Shown: piece by piece, positions 24,481-35,449 of the stretch
Numbering within the stretch: position 1 is the first letter of the stretch
Layout of the letters: each line of letters opens with the position of its first letter
From: Sphagnum compactum
Taxonomy: Eukaryota > Bryophyta > Sphagnopsida > Sphagnales
Direction of reading: 5' to 3'
DNA: 64,000 bases
Assembly: GCA_965153455.1 (NCBI GenBank)
Contig: OZ234498.1
Coordinates: forward strand, 558,001 to 622,000
Position numbers and translations under genes: made by a program
Notes under the pieces: model-generated
Databases searched by the model: none
What the model was told of the DNA's origin: nothing
Seen by the model: the letters and a program-made list of their open reading frames with translations, nothing else

Positions 24481-25281
24481 CAGATTTTGAGCCCTTTTGG
24501 CTCTAAAAGAGAAAGCACCCCCTAGCGCCCCGGGGTACATGTGCAACACACCTAAATGTGCACTATTCTTGGCTCTACTCTACAAACGGGGTACCCATTA
24601 GAAATAGTGTCCATTGACACATGTTCGTATGACAACTCAACAGAATAATGTGTAACCGCTCTTTCGGTACCGAGAGGGTGTCACGACAAAATCAAGAACT
24701 CGAAACTGGTAGACGGATTCGAATCACATTCAGGACCCTGCAAATTTGAAGAGAAACATATGTGGATGAAGTTGACCATGAATTCGTTATGCGCGCCTGA
24801 AGCTAGGTGACGAGATGGATCGTGGCACCAATAACACAGCTAAGTAGGCAGCCGGATTCTTGTTTTTAATGAACATGCTTATATTCCAGACCTCGTCGAG
24901 GCCAGACGTGAAACATTTGCACCTACAGTAGACTGGCGAGCTGGTATCGAGAGGCTCTAGTGTACACGTAACTTGGAGCAAGACTTATGTACCAGTCCAA
25001 TATCAGGGTGATAATACCAAGTCTTAGGGTCTCTTTCCATTAGGCTGTTGTGTTCAAGTTATACACAATATGCTCTGATGACACCAGCCTAATGTAAAGC
25101 CACTGACATAGTGCCTTGTTTCTTGCTGCAGGGACACCGGTTCTCCATTGGAGAACTGCAAGTGCGTTGAAAATATGTAGTTGATCATGTCTAGGAACAC
25201 ACGTTCATATGAAAAAATACATATGCCACTTTGTAGTAAGTCACAGTTTGACTCACAACCTCAGCAATTAGTCAATGCTTA

Positions 25282-25466
25282 ACCGGTAGAGCTGTGAGAT
25301 GAGATGACTATGAGCAGAGCTTGCTGAAAAGACATAATGGAAAGCTGCTGTGATCAGCATCCTTGACCGGTAGAGCTTTGAGATGAGATGACTGCGAGCA
25401 CAGCTTGCTGAAAAAACTGTGATCACAGAATCTCATCTCAGCGAGGCTGATGTGATCACAGAATCC
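25282..25466. repeat. Two-copy 84-bp tandem repeat with a foldback tail
   Basis: accggtagagct-tgagatgagatgact-gag is found at 25282 and 25366 (period 84; the copies end in gcttgctgaaaa at 25319 and 25403). It is followed by atctcatctca (about 25430-25440), the reverse complement of tgagatgagat, and by two copies of tgtgatcacagaatc (25418 and 25451, period 33), itself containing the palindrome tgtgatcaca. Confidence 0.85.
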
Positions 25467-26338
25467 TAATTGAAAGATGTCGTTACTTACCTGGCCCTTG
25501 AAGAATCGTGGTCAATGAAGACTGAGGAAGGGATCTCTTTGAACGAAATAACACATATGCAGGCACACTTCTTTTCCGGCAGCGCACGACCGCGTCTTGC
25601 CGGAAGCACTGAACCGATCCTCCATGCGATGACGACAATTTCAATCGCTTAATCAGTATGCACATATTCTCATGAAATCATTGAGCACCAGCAACATATT
25701 CAAACTGCAAACCGGCTGGTAAGTATGTAAAGATTGCTGCTCTGCTCGAGCACCTACGTCTAGATTTCACGTCGTTGAGACATTGCAATTTCGACAACAC
25801 CTGAGAGTTTCTTCGTTCACGGTTCACAACATCTGCGCATTTTTTTCACAAAGTTTTGTACATGAGTAAGACAATACATCTACATGCATGATGGACGGAA
25901 GATCATAATCATCACAAAATCGATCCACCTCACGTAGTTAGATGGGATTTGAACGCAGCGGAGCACGCAGATGATGTATAGATAGACCTCTTTTTATGCA
26001 GCCAAGTTCCAAGTTCCAACCCATAGTCCCAAACACAATCTGCCGCGATTTTACCTTTTCGGGGTGCACATGATTAATTCATGGTATCCTCCACACGAAA
26101 ACACGGTAGAGTGTTGTCCCTGCACGGATCTTCGTGGGAGTCTTGAAAACCTCTCCTAGCAATATCTTGTCGACGATGGCCCCCTGCAATAAACTTGAGC
26201 AGCTGACAACAGAAAGAAAATGCATGTGGGAGGAAGAGATGGGCCACCATAATTCACCTGAAAAAATTGCAGAAACATGATCGGAGCAAGTATCTTACAC
26301 ATGGTTATGGCATCTGAATCTACCACGAAGAACGATCC

Positions 26339-26592
26339 GTGGAATCATTCTCAAAGATGATGATCGAAGTATCCACAGTCCTGCACAGCAGTGAGAAATC
26401 AATCATCCAGCGTTTCATGACAAAGGGTAAGTTGAAGAAGTCAAGATCCGACTTGATGTATTCACTACGAATCTCGCAGGGTGGATCGCTGCTGAGGGGA
26501 ATGAAGCCTGGTCCGAAGCTGGATGGCGTGCAATTAAACCCCCTTATAAGGAGAATTACAACTACCAGAGCGAGGTTCGGGCCATGCAGCAT
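26339..26592 (-). CDS. Probable exon, possible glycosyltransferase-type protein (unassembled)
   Basis: Reading from an ATG at 26592 that follows an in-frame stop, the frame encodes a short hydrophobic stretch LALVVVILLI, then DPPCEIRSEYIKSDLDFFNL, VMKRWMIDFSLLC and SIIIFENDSTD. The last motif resembles the acidic nucleotide-sugar loop in some GT-A fold glycosyltransferases (E-N-D-S-x-D). An N-terminal anchor followed by a lumenal domain would fit a Golgi type II enzyme, but only one exon is visible and the downstream donor is unclear. The plus strand has a competing 202-codon ORF at 26339-26947 that I consider the shadow. Family assignment is tentative. Confidence 0.35.
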
Positions 26593-27044
26593 TCCTCACA
26601 GCAGTGTTCCACAAACTCTTCTCGCCTACGCAAAGATAACCTCGAGCTTCTTGCAGGATTCCACCGCCGGTACCCGACAACTTCGGGCATTTGGCAACCC
26701 TCCTGCGTCATATCCCAGCAAAGTCTCAGCACGTGAGGTGGGCAATCTAGCGCCCAACGGTGACGCGGATGGAGGCAACGGAAATGGACAGCCAATCTTC
26801 TTCAAGAGAAGTCGTCTCTGCGCCAAGAACATCGATCGGCACCTTAAGAGCATGAAAGTGCTCTTAATGGTCTCAACGGCATTTGCTTGTCTCCAAGTGC
26901 GCATGCGCACGGGTACTGGACCAGTAAAAGAACAAAGTGTGAAATAGAAGAGGCGATCACATGGTCTACATTCCAGTTTCGTACTGAGGTGGTAGCTGAT
27001 GGAAACGCAGCGGAACACAGGAGCAGTGAAAGCTGGAGAGCATG

Positions 27045-27048
<4 letters not shown>

Positions 27049-27079
<31 letters not shown>
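27049..27079. repeat. (AG)n microsatellite
   Basis: About 15 AG units. On the minus strand it is a CT tract, a common feature of plant 5' UTRs, about 0.5 kb upstream of the probable minus-strand exon. Confidence 0.9.
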
Positions 27080-27081
<2 letters not shown>

Positions 27082-27600
27082 GAGAGAGACGAATGTGAGC
27101 AAAGTTGGAGCGGAAGGACAGACTTTATATAGCAAGAGGGGAAGGGATCCGGGTCATTGCTGGAAAGAACACTATACGGATAGGATTGATGCTGATGATG
27201 AACGCCTGCATGCAGCAGCATCCTCGTGCAGCACAATGTGAAATACATACCCTAGATAGTTGCGCGCCGCTTCTGCTTCTGCTTGCCGCGGCTGCAGGCC
27301 TACTCCTACTGGCATGCACACGAAATCAACAGCGGGGGACATGTCTAGAGGAATCTCTACAGTGTTTACAACAACCAATTTCGTCTCACACCACACCACA
27401 CCACATGCGAGCTCAAATTGGTAGCGTCAGTCACATAATCCCGACAACAAACGCTGGAAAGAAGTTCGCTGGAGTTATACCTACCCCACTTCTGAAGCCT
27501 GTTTTCAAACTCCTTTCTCCTCCATGCATTACAATTTCCCGTACCCTGCTCGGTGCTATTGGGAACGTCTCAGGGAACAACTTGGGAACATGATGGAAAC

Positions 27601-30600
27601 ACATACATTGGGAACAAGCAAACAAACCACCAAAAAAATCCCCCCAAACTATGCTAACCTTAGTACATTGGGCAGCTTCAACATAAATGTCTGTTGAATA
27701 TTAACTAATTAATTAAATGGAGTCTATTCTTTGTCAAAAGATAATTTGTCAATGAAATCATTTCTTTATTTTCCCCTCACAAAGTTTTGTTCTTTGAGAA
27801 AAGTATTTTTTGCAAATTTCAGAATTTTACAAATAATAGAAATAGTATCAAATCTCCTAACCAAGGTTTTTTTTATAAAAAATTGGTGATATTGAAAACT
27901 TGGCAAATTTTTCTGAAAAATTAGAGAAAATAGTCAAAATTACACTAGAAAGACCAAAAAAATAAAATCCACGAATTTCCCAATATTTTTATTGAAAAAC
28001 TAATGGCAAAAGGTGTTGGAAAAAAACACTATTCTCAAAGCACTATGGTAATTTTTAAAGCATTAGTTGTTTGGGAATAATAGTTTATACTTTCTACATG
28101 GTCTTGAAACAATCATGATTTAGCAAAAAAATTTGTCAAAAGAGTTGTGCTCTATCTAAGCATTTTGGTCATATTATGCTAAAACATTGATTACATTACT
28201 ATGAGTAACAATAATAATCAAATATTCATTTTAGGGGGATTGCACAATTGCAACACAATATATATGCCTTTTTCTATGTTGGTGATTATATGCATACTCT
28301 GAAATTGATATTTAGTTGATTATTTATTTAATTCTCAAGTAAGGTTTAAAAGTGTAAATTATTGCTTTTTCTATTGATGACTATGTCTAAATATCTTAAG
28401 TTTATGAGCAAATGTTTAGGTCTCATTACCACTTTATATGAAGCATAACTAACCCCAATATTACAAAGTAATTGAGTAAATTGGTGATCCATATTGATGG
28501 AAACATAAAGTCTTTCTAGTTTGTTAATATGGGGGAATCGCATTTGGAAATAGTTAAGTTCTATGTAATTTATTTTTTATGTATAAAATAAACAAGCCTA
28601 TTTATTATTACTCTTTGGTTAGACAATACATTACCATATGACATTAGGGGGTCAAATTTGTGTGAATGTTTCCCACAAAAAATTCCCTAGTTTAAATTTC
28701 ATTTCAAATAGTACACAACGTAAACATACCATTGCCATTGAATTCAAATTCCATAAAAGAAAACCATGCAATTCAAATGTTTCTAATCCAAGTTTGATGA
28801 TTGTAGCTAAGTTATACACCAAATTGTGCAAATGTTAAAAGTCGTCTATTGAGGCACTTAATGAGAGATTGTGAACTCACAAGAGTGGAAATGCAAATGG
28901 AGTTAAGAAACATAATTGGCAATTGTTCAATGCACATGGGTCCAATGTCAGATCATGGGGAGGTCATGGTGGGTCAAAGTTGTAAGATGACAATGCACTT
29001 TGAGCATGTCCGAAATCATGTGATATGTTTTGGTAAAAACAACGAATGTAGAAAGCATGGTGTGTAAAAAGGAAGTATGGTGTGTGAGTCATAAGGTTGA
29101 AGTTAGATGAGGATGACTTCTTTTTACAATAAGCAAGTTTTCCTCCTTACTTTGTTTTCAAAGTTCATCTATTCATGAACTCCTTGTGACCTTGTGATGA
29201 ACCTTTGAGTTCCCAATCTCAAACCTTCATTGTGAAACTCATGTTGAATTCTTCAACCTTCAATTCCTATTTTAGTTATATCTCAGTTTTTCTACATTGA
29301 ATGCTCATACTTCAATTAAAAAATACTTTGAAATTAATAGGATGAACATAATCATTGGATGGGAGGCAACCAACTATAACAATGCCTCAAAAAAAATTTA
29401 AGCATAGGTCCTCCAATAGAAGGCAAGTAGAAAGTACATATAATGTTAAAAAAAATGTCCCAAATCTATCAACTATGACTAAGATTTTTGTTTTTTGTGA
29501 TTAGAGTTTCCTATCCATGAGGTTCATGCATGAATTTCATGGTAGACGCACGGTACCATGTAAATAATTTTAGGAAAAACTAGGACTACATATAATATAA
29601 AAACTAGTAACATGTAAAATTTCACACTCACTTTGAAATTTTTTAGAGATCACATGTAGTTAATTTGATTTTCAAACATAAAATACGTTATTAAACCCAT
29701 CAAGTAGTTGTATCGTTGTGTAAAAGTACATCAATAATTTTATAAACATTGATTTAGAACCTTTATTTAACAAAATATTATCAATTTTTTTATTAATTTT
29801 GAAAATTCATAAATTTTATGTAAAATGGTAAAACAAACATTTAACTCAATTCCACCTTCAACAAAAGAACATTTTACTACTTAAAAAGATCACAATCATC
29901 ATCATCATTATAACATATAATATTAACAAATGTTTTAAAAACATTTGATATGGACTTCACAACTTGAAAAGAAAATGAGAATTTTGACCAAGAAGATTAT
30001 TTTTCATAATTTTCTTTTTACATGTGCAAAATTTTACAAATAAACCACCATTAAATTTAATCCTTTGTAATCTTTTTTTACAATTGTGACATTTTGATAG
30101 AGTCTTTTGAAAATGAAAATGTATTCCAATTAATAATTCATTTGTTCATATTTGCTCCAATTTCATGATACGATGATATATTGGGATGTAAATCACCAAT
30201 AATTGAAAATCTTAATTACAAAATGTTTTCCAAACATCCACCATAATATATCAAATTACACACGTATTGAAAACTATCAAACTATGATAGTTTTTTTATT
30301 TATACCATAGCATGCATTCACCTTTCAATAAGATAGTATTGATTAAACACATGACATATATTTTTATTTTATGAATAACTAAACAAAATAACCTTATGAC
30401 ATACAAAGATTACAAAGGATTAAATTTAATGGTGGTTAAAATAACGAATTATAATTAATATAAATTGGTTTATATATATATATATAGGGTGATTAAAACT
30501 AAGTTGAAAAAAATTCTAATAACCCCTTAAAAATAGTTGTTTGATACATGTAAATCCCAAACTTTATACTAAGTGTCCCCAATGCTAAAAGTAGTGAATC

Positions 30601-30624
30601 CCTTCAACAAAATACAATTTTTCC
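27601..30624. other. AT-rich intergenic DNA
   Basis: Very low GC, poly-A/T runs. Short open stretches around 28640-29070 give coding-like words but are interrupted by stops and match nothing I recognise. No RNA gene seen. Confidence 0.4.
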
Positions 30625-30830
30625 TACATCAATAGGCCATGCCTGATGACATTTGTGATGTAAACTTTGTGGTTTCGTCCATCACAATGTAAAATATATG
30701 ACATTTATGTCAAACTTACAACACGAGGTGTAATACGTGTCACAACAAGCATCACATATTTTACATTGTGATGGTTGAAACCATAAAGCTTACCTCACAC
30801 ATGGGTCATGAGCCATGGCCTAATGATGTA
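30625..30830. mobile_element. Foldback MITE-like element, 206 bp
   Basis: Left arm from 30625 (tacatcaataggccatg) pairs with the right arm ending at 30830 (catggcctaatgatgta) with one mismatch in 17. Pairing continues inward with mismatches, including a long perfect block around catcacaatgtaaaatat (about 30680-30697) against its complement (about 30755-30775). A roughly 50-bp unpaired centre remains. TA dinucleotides at both outer ends would fit a Tc1/mariner (Stowaway-like) TA target site. No coding capacity. Confidence 0.75.
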
Positions 30831-31790
30831 AAAAAATCCACATTGTATTGTAATGAGTGGCAATGAGCAATCCAAACTAGTTAAAACACCCAATTCACTT
30901 TTGGGCATGATTTCTCAATTCTTATTTATCAATTATTGCTGGTAATAAAAATGGCCATTTAGTAATATTTTATGGCGCTGAGACCAAGTTTTCTGTAATA
31001 TCCTTGTAAATTAAATCCTCTATATTTGCCCTTCCTTTTGTGTGTTCTTGTGTTAATAGGTAGTCTTAGCTATTAAAAAAAGCTCATCAAATTTGGATCT
31101 TCCTTTCATTTCCTCATTATTCTTTTCTTGCAACAAAGTTCTTCAGATTTACATCAAAGCAAAGCAAAGAAGAGCTTTAATATACATAATTGAAACATTG
31201 AACCAATTGCTTAACCTTGTCTACTATTAGAGCTTTAAGTTCTAAGCTTTAAACTATATTAAACTTAAACTAAATACTTTTTATTGGTGTGTTTGAAGAT
31301 CAACTATTTCTCTCACAATGAAGGTCTAGTAAGCTTCTCCTTCCAATAGTAAGGTGTTGTAGACCCACAATTGAATGTCACAAATCCTTTAAACCTGAAT
31401 AGCCAAGTAAAAAGCCTTTGTAGAGCGGAAGTGATGGCAGAGCCCATCTTTTCATGAGGGACATTCTGTCTGCAGTTTGGCTGAAAAAAGGTTTGTGCAA
31501 GTTGAGAGATTTGGATCCAAGTGCTGGGTGGTCCCAACACCAATCTCTTTATTGAATCTTGAGCTTGATGGTAGAAGTGCATGGACGTGGTGGGTGGGTG
31601 GTTGGGTGGGTGGGTCCCCCCTCTCTCTCTCTCCATGCTTCCACTCTTTGTTTGGACGTGTTGAGATTCATTCTTCCTTTCTAGCAACCTTCGCACTTAC
31701 ATGTACCCAAACAAGACCTTTTCCAAGTCTGACATATCTGATCACACCCTTTTCCTTTCTGATCAGACTTGTTCCTTTTAGCCCCAATAT
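30831..31790. other. AT-rich intergenic DNA with a GC-richer patch
   Basis: A GC-richer stretch at 31410-31720 has overlapping ORFs on both strands (116 and 127 codons) but no recognisable protein. A G-run cluster at 31588-31615 is listed separately. Confidence 0.4.
31588..31615 (+). other. G-quadruplex-type motif
   Basis: Five GGG runs separated by 1-4 bases (tggtgggtgggtggttgggt, continuing gggtgggt) satisfy the usual G3+N1-7 quadruplex rule on the plus strand, then change abruptly to a C run and a CT tract. Confidence 0.75.
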
Positions 31791-31794
31791 TTCA

Positions 31795-31892
31795 GACAAG
31801 GCTATTCGACAATGTATATCACAGTAGCATGGCAGCTTCGACAAGGCTATCACACAGTGTACACCGCAGTAACATGGCATCTTCAACAAGGC
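31795..31892. repeat. 45-bp tandem repeat, about 2.2 copies
   Basis: gacaaggctat ... cagta-catggca-cttc repeats with starts at 31795, 31840 and 31885 (period 45). A related fragment (gtgtacaccacagtaacatg, then gcagcttcgaca) recurs alone at about 32303-32332. Confidence 0.85.
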
Positions 31893-31926
31893 TATTAGAT
31901 GATAGAGTTATCCGCAAAGTAACCCA

Positions 31927-32136
31927 ATCTTCACCCTGTCTTTGGGCCTCCTTTCACCCCCTATCCCCTCTTTCAGTGGTATCCGCAAAGTAAAGACATT
32001 TTATTAAACCTCAGTATGAGATGCTCAAACTCAGCACTTAATGCACAAGGTTCGAGACTAATTATAGTAGTTGTACAGTTAGGAGCAGTGAAACTATATG
32101 TAGCAGCACTGGAGGCGCTCAGGAAAAAGGAAAGAC
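31927..32136. repeat. Dispersed repeat family A copy 2 with family B copy 1
   Basis: 31927-32040 matches 17889-18017 (family A). The overlapping segment 31994-32136 recurs at 32537-32687: gacattttattaaa, ctcagt-tga-atgct, tcagca-ttaat-cacaagg, actaattatagta-ttgtacagtta, ggaggcgctcaggaaaaagg. Confidence 0.75.
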
Positions 32137-32536
32137 AGGATGAAACTCAGTTTACCACCTAAATTGATGGGTTTTCTGAGTTTCGTCCCCAGTTGAAAGC
32201 TAATGTACTTTTTTGCAGGTCTTTTTTTGAATCTCAGCCTGTGTACATATGACCAAACTCAGGGGTCTGGTGCTGTGTTTTTCTTACTTTACAGATAACA
32301 CTAGTGTACACCACAGTAACATGGCAGCTTCGACACTAGTTACATAATTTTCACAAATGTTGAAATCCTCGGTAAACACTTTTTTTTTCCAAAGAACTTT
32401 TTTTTTTGGGGGGAAAGAAACCAGGGAATATTTAAAGGATATTCTGCAATATTTTAGTTTTGATAAATACGGAAATTTTTAAATGAAATAGTCATTCCTT
32501 CCCTCAATGCTGAACTTGCCATAGTTCTACAGTATT

Positions 32537-32687
32537 AGACATTTTATTAAATCTCAGTTTGAAATGCTGAAACTCAGCATTTAATCCACAAGGTTTGACA
32601 CTAATTATAGTAATTGTACAGTTAGAAGCAGTGAAAATATATGTAGTAGCAGTGAGCAGTGGAGGCGCTCAGGAAAAAGGAAAGACA
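32537..32687. repeat. Dispersed repeat family B, copy 2
   Basis: Direct repeat of 31994-32136 at roughly 550 bp distance and about 85-90 percent identity by eye. Two direct repeats flanking about 400 bp could be the ends of a short LTR-like or TRIM element; no primer-binding or polypurine site is convincing. Confidence 0.7.
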
Positions 32688-34140
32688 TTATATTAGAAGT
32701 TCTGGATCTTCACACCCATCACAAGCATATTATTAGCATCCAATACTGATTTCCAAATTCAATCAATTATACCTATTTGAATTCTGGGTGCTGAAACTTG
32801 AGACCTAATTTTAAGCAGTTCAGACAGCCAGGTTCATTTTTTCTACCTTTCCTTAAATAAAGGCTTCATGGAGTTGTATTTTGACCTCATTTGATTGACC
32901 ACAGCTTTGAAATTTTCAAACCTTCTCTGGTTTTATTGAAGCCCCTCCTTTCTTTCTTTCCTTTTGGACTTGGAATTTGACCTCAGAAGATCTCAAACTT
33001 CCAAGATGTTTTATTTGCCCATAGCCTACTTGAGTTTCTAACAATTTCAAAGCTAATGTTGATCTGGTGTGCAGTTGCAGTGTGTTTTGAAAGCATCAGT
33101 GTGGATGGGTCTGGAAATTTCAAATTAAAACCCTAACCCTAATCAGCACCACTTCAAGCTGAACAGAACTAAAATCTCACAAGAATTACTAGGTGTAAAC
33201 GGTTCCACGGTCTAAACCACTTTTGCTTGTGTGAAACTGGATATTGTTAAGATAGGAGCTCAAAAAGAACCCTAATGTGACAATCCCTGGCCCTTGTGGG
33301 GACAAAGGCCCAACAAAGTATAGAGGTATGAATGTAGCATATCTTTTATCTGCTGATCACTTGTACCCAAAAGTGTGACTTGACCCACAAGGGTTCCCTA
33401 AACCCTAAACCCTAAGTGCAGTTCCAAAGGCTCATGGTTGCCCATTCTTCCCCCTATGAAATGAGTTGTTGACTAATGAGGAGGTTGGCTATGGGTAAAG
33501 ATACCCTTTCTTTATTTTACCCGGCTGGTATATTATTGAGATTTACCTTATCCAAGGGAGGGTAATTGTTTTGAAGACGGTAAATAGAGGGAATATGCCA
33601 AAATCATCATATAGCATATATGCATTTTCATATTTTGGAATGCATGTGCTTTCAAATTATGGTCACTAACTAGGGATTTTCTTTTCAAATATGTGAAGTA
33701 GGTGGATTGGTGACCCTCCAAAAGAGGATTTAGCCAAGTTTAGCTACATGTCAAAGGAGGAAGTTGAGGGTTTTGGGAAATCCCCCTATATTTAGGTGAC
33801 ATCCTAGAAGCTATAATCTAAATGTGGCAAATTTGGCTATTTTCCCTCAAAATATGGTGACTTTATGCCATTTTATCGAAAAAAGTCATGAAGGGTTTCA
33901 GAGGCCCTTTCTTTTTTGGTCTCTAAATGCCAAAATTTTGCCCAAAAAAATTACTAATACTATATATTGAATATATTTTCTTTTCTTTTTTTAAATTCAT
34001 TGTATTAATTACCTTGGAGAAAATTCTTACCACATGCTCTTGGAACTCCTTTGAATTTTACTATTTTTAATTTAAAATCCTTTGAATGTATGTTTACTAC
34101 TATTAATTGATTTGATTATATTTTGTTAATTTTTTGATAG
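32688..34140. other. Intergenic DNA
   Basis: Moderately AT-rich, no ORF of note. Telomere-like words aaaccctaaccctaa (about 33128) and ctaaaccctaaaccctaa (about 33398-33416) are isolated short tracts, not a telomere. Confidence 0.4.
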
Positions 34141-35449
34141 GTTACATGTTTGAAATATGATGTGCAGACCTTCAAATACCTGGGGATCCTGCTCAAAACC
34201 ACCCCGAACCTGGATAGTGCAGTGGAACATCTAGCAACTGCCAATAGACGCTCACTGTTCGCATTGAACCGCTGTTGTGCGGAGCTACGTATTATGAACG
34301 TCCAATTACGCTGTGACCTCTTCAACACGATGCGTTTCACAGCGAGTTATGCCTGTGAGGTTTGGGTGGACTCCAAAAAAATAGAGACTATTGAAGTAGT
34401 GTACTGAGCGTTCCTCAAGTCCTTGCTCGGGGTGCGAAAAACAACTAGCACGTCCATCGTGCTGGCAAAATTTCGCAAATTCCCCTTTGAACACTGCATG
34501 GGGACAAGTGTTGTTGTACTATAATCGTGTGAGCACGATCATTAAAGACCACATCTTGGGAAAGGCATGGGAAGCCCAGCTCGTTATGCTTGCTGCAAGA
34601 AAAAAATGTTGAGCTAGATCTGTGAAAAAATGGCTACTCACGAATCAGCCCCAGGAGGTGGCAGGTTTTTTGCCTTCCGTTCAACCGTCGTTAGAAACAG
34701 TGCCTAAGCTTGCAACGACCTGTGTGCTGCAGGCAAGGACTGCTCAACCGCCGCTGGGAACGGCTCCTGGTACAACGCATATACATCCAACCCGTCTAGC
34801 AGGGGTGAGAGGCTGGGCAGAAAGCCAACTACTTTGGTGCAGTGCGCATAACGTATGGGTAGGAGTTCAGATGGCTAAGCTGGCCGCGCTACAACTAATG
34901 CAGCCGGTTGGTGCTAAATCTACGACAGGAGGCTTGATCAACCAGGAGGCTAGGGCCCCACCGCCTCCAGGTTTTCCCCACACAATATTGAATGTAAAAA
35001 GGGTGAAGGATAATATGTGGTTAACTTACATTGGAAATCTCTTTACCAACCGCGAGATCGGGACCAGCGTGTAGACAAAATACTTGCGCTTCAAAGGTAT
35101 GTTGTACAAGAGCGAAAACTATTTGTGTGACATCAATTGCATTCAGCTACGGAAAGCTTTGGCCCAATTTCAGTGTGGTAACACACAGCTTGAGGTAGTG
35201 CTAGGTGCGTGGAAGGGCGTGCCATATGCAGAGAAGCTTTGTCGAGGCTACGATTTGGGAAAGGTTGAGGATGAAAAGCACTTGCTTCTTGTTTGTCCAA
35301 ATACACACAAAGGTAAGGAACGCTTTTGTTCGACCCTACCCCTCACCCACACTAGCATTCTTGCTGAGCTCATGCAGATTACGAACACGGTCGCCCTAGC
35401 CAAGTTTGTGGCATGCTGCCAATACAAGAGGACAATCTGTCCTCCATGA
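34141..35449 (+). pseudogene. 5'-truncated, decayed LINE reverse transcriptase C-terminus
   Basis: Three reading-frame blocks (34150-34407, 34622-35074, 35084-35449) separated by stops and a frameshift read as the end of a LINE ORF2. FKYLGILLKTTPNLDSAV is the RT thumb region with the YLGI motif; then ALNRCCAEL and KSLLGVRKTT. The last block has LCRGYDLGKVEDEKHLLLVC, a zinc-knuckle-like C-x-H-C end in which a cysteine expected in intact relatives is Tyr. The sequence switches from AT-rich to GC-richer at about 34141, the 5' truncation point typical of LINEs. Different family or subfamily from the copy at 1364-3680. No poly(A) or target duplication identified. Confidence 0.8.

Larger units (their letters stand above)
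24481..27600 (-). other. GC-richer island with unresolved minus-strand coding material
   Basis: The base composition matches the genes on either side of the repeat desert, and long ORFs crowd both strands, suggesting one or more real genes. Minus-strand evidence is better: a CT-rich leader (27049-27079 read in reverse), ORFs at 26626-27135, the exon-like 26320-26592, an acceptor-like ttgcag at about 26184-26189 followed by about 35 open codons, and a 64-codon ORF at 24787-24981. I could not make a phase-consistent chain, so no gene model is given. Confidence 0.35.

Noticed and set aside
26339-26947. 202-codon plus-strand ORF
   Set aside because: Overlaps minus-strand frames with better protein character and lacks motifs; judged a shadow, though not excluded.
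33396-33418. Telomere-like ccctaaaccctaaa
   Set aside because: Only two to three units; an interstitial or promoter-type box, not a telomere.
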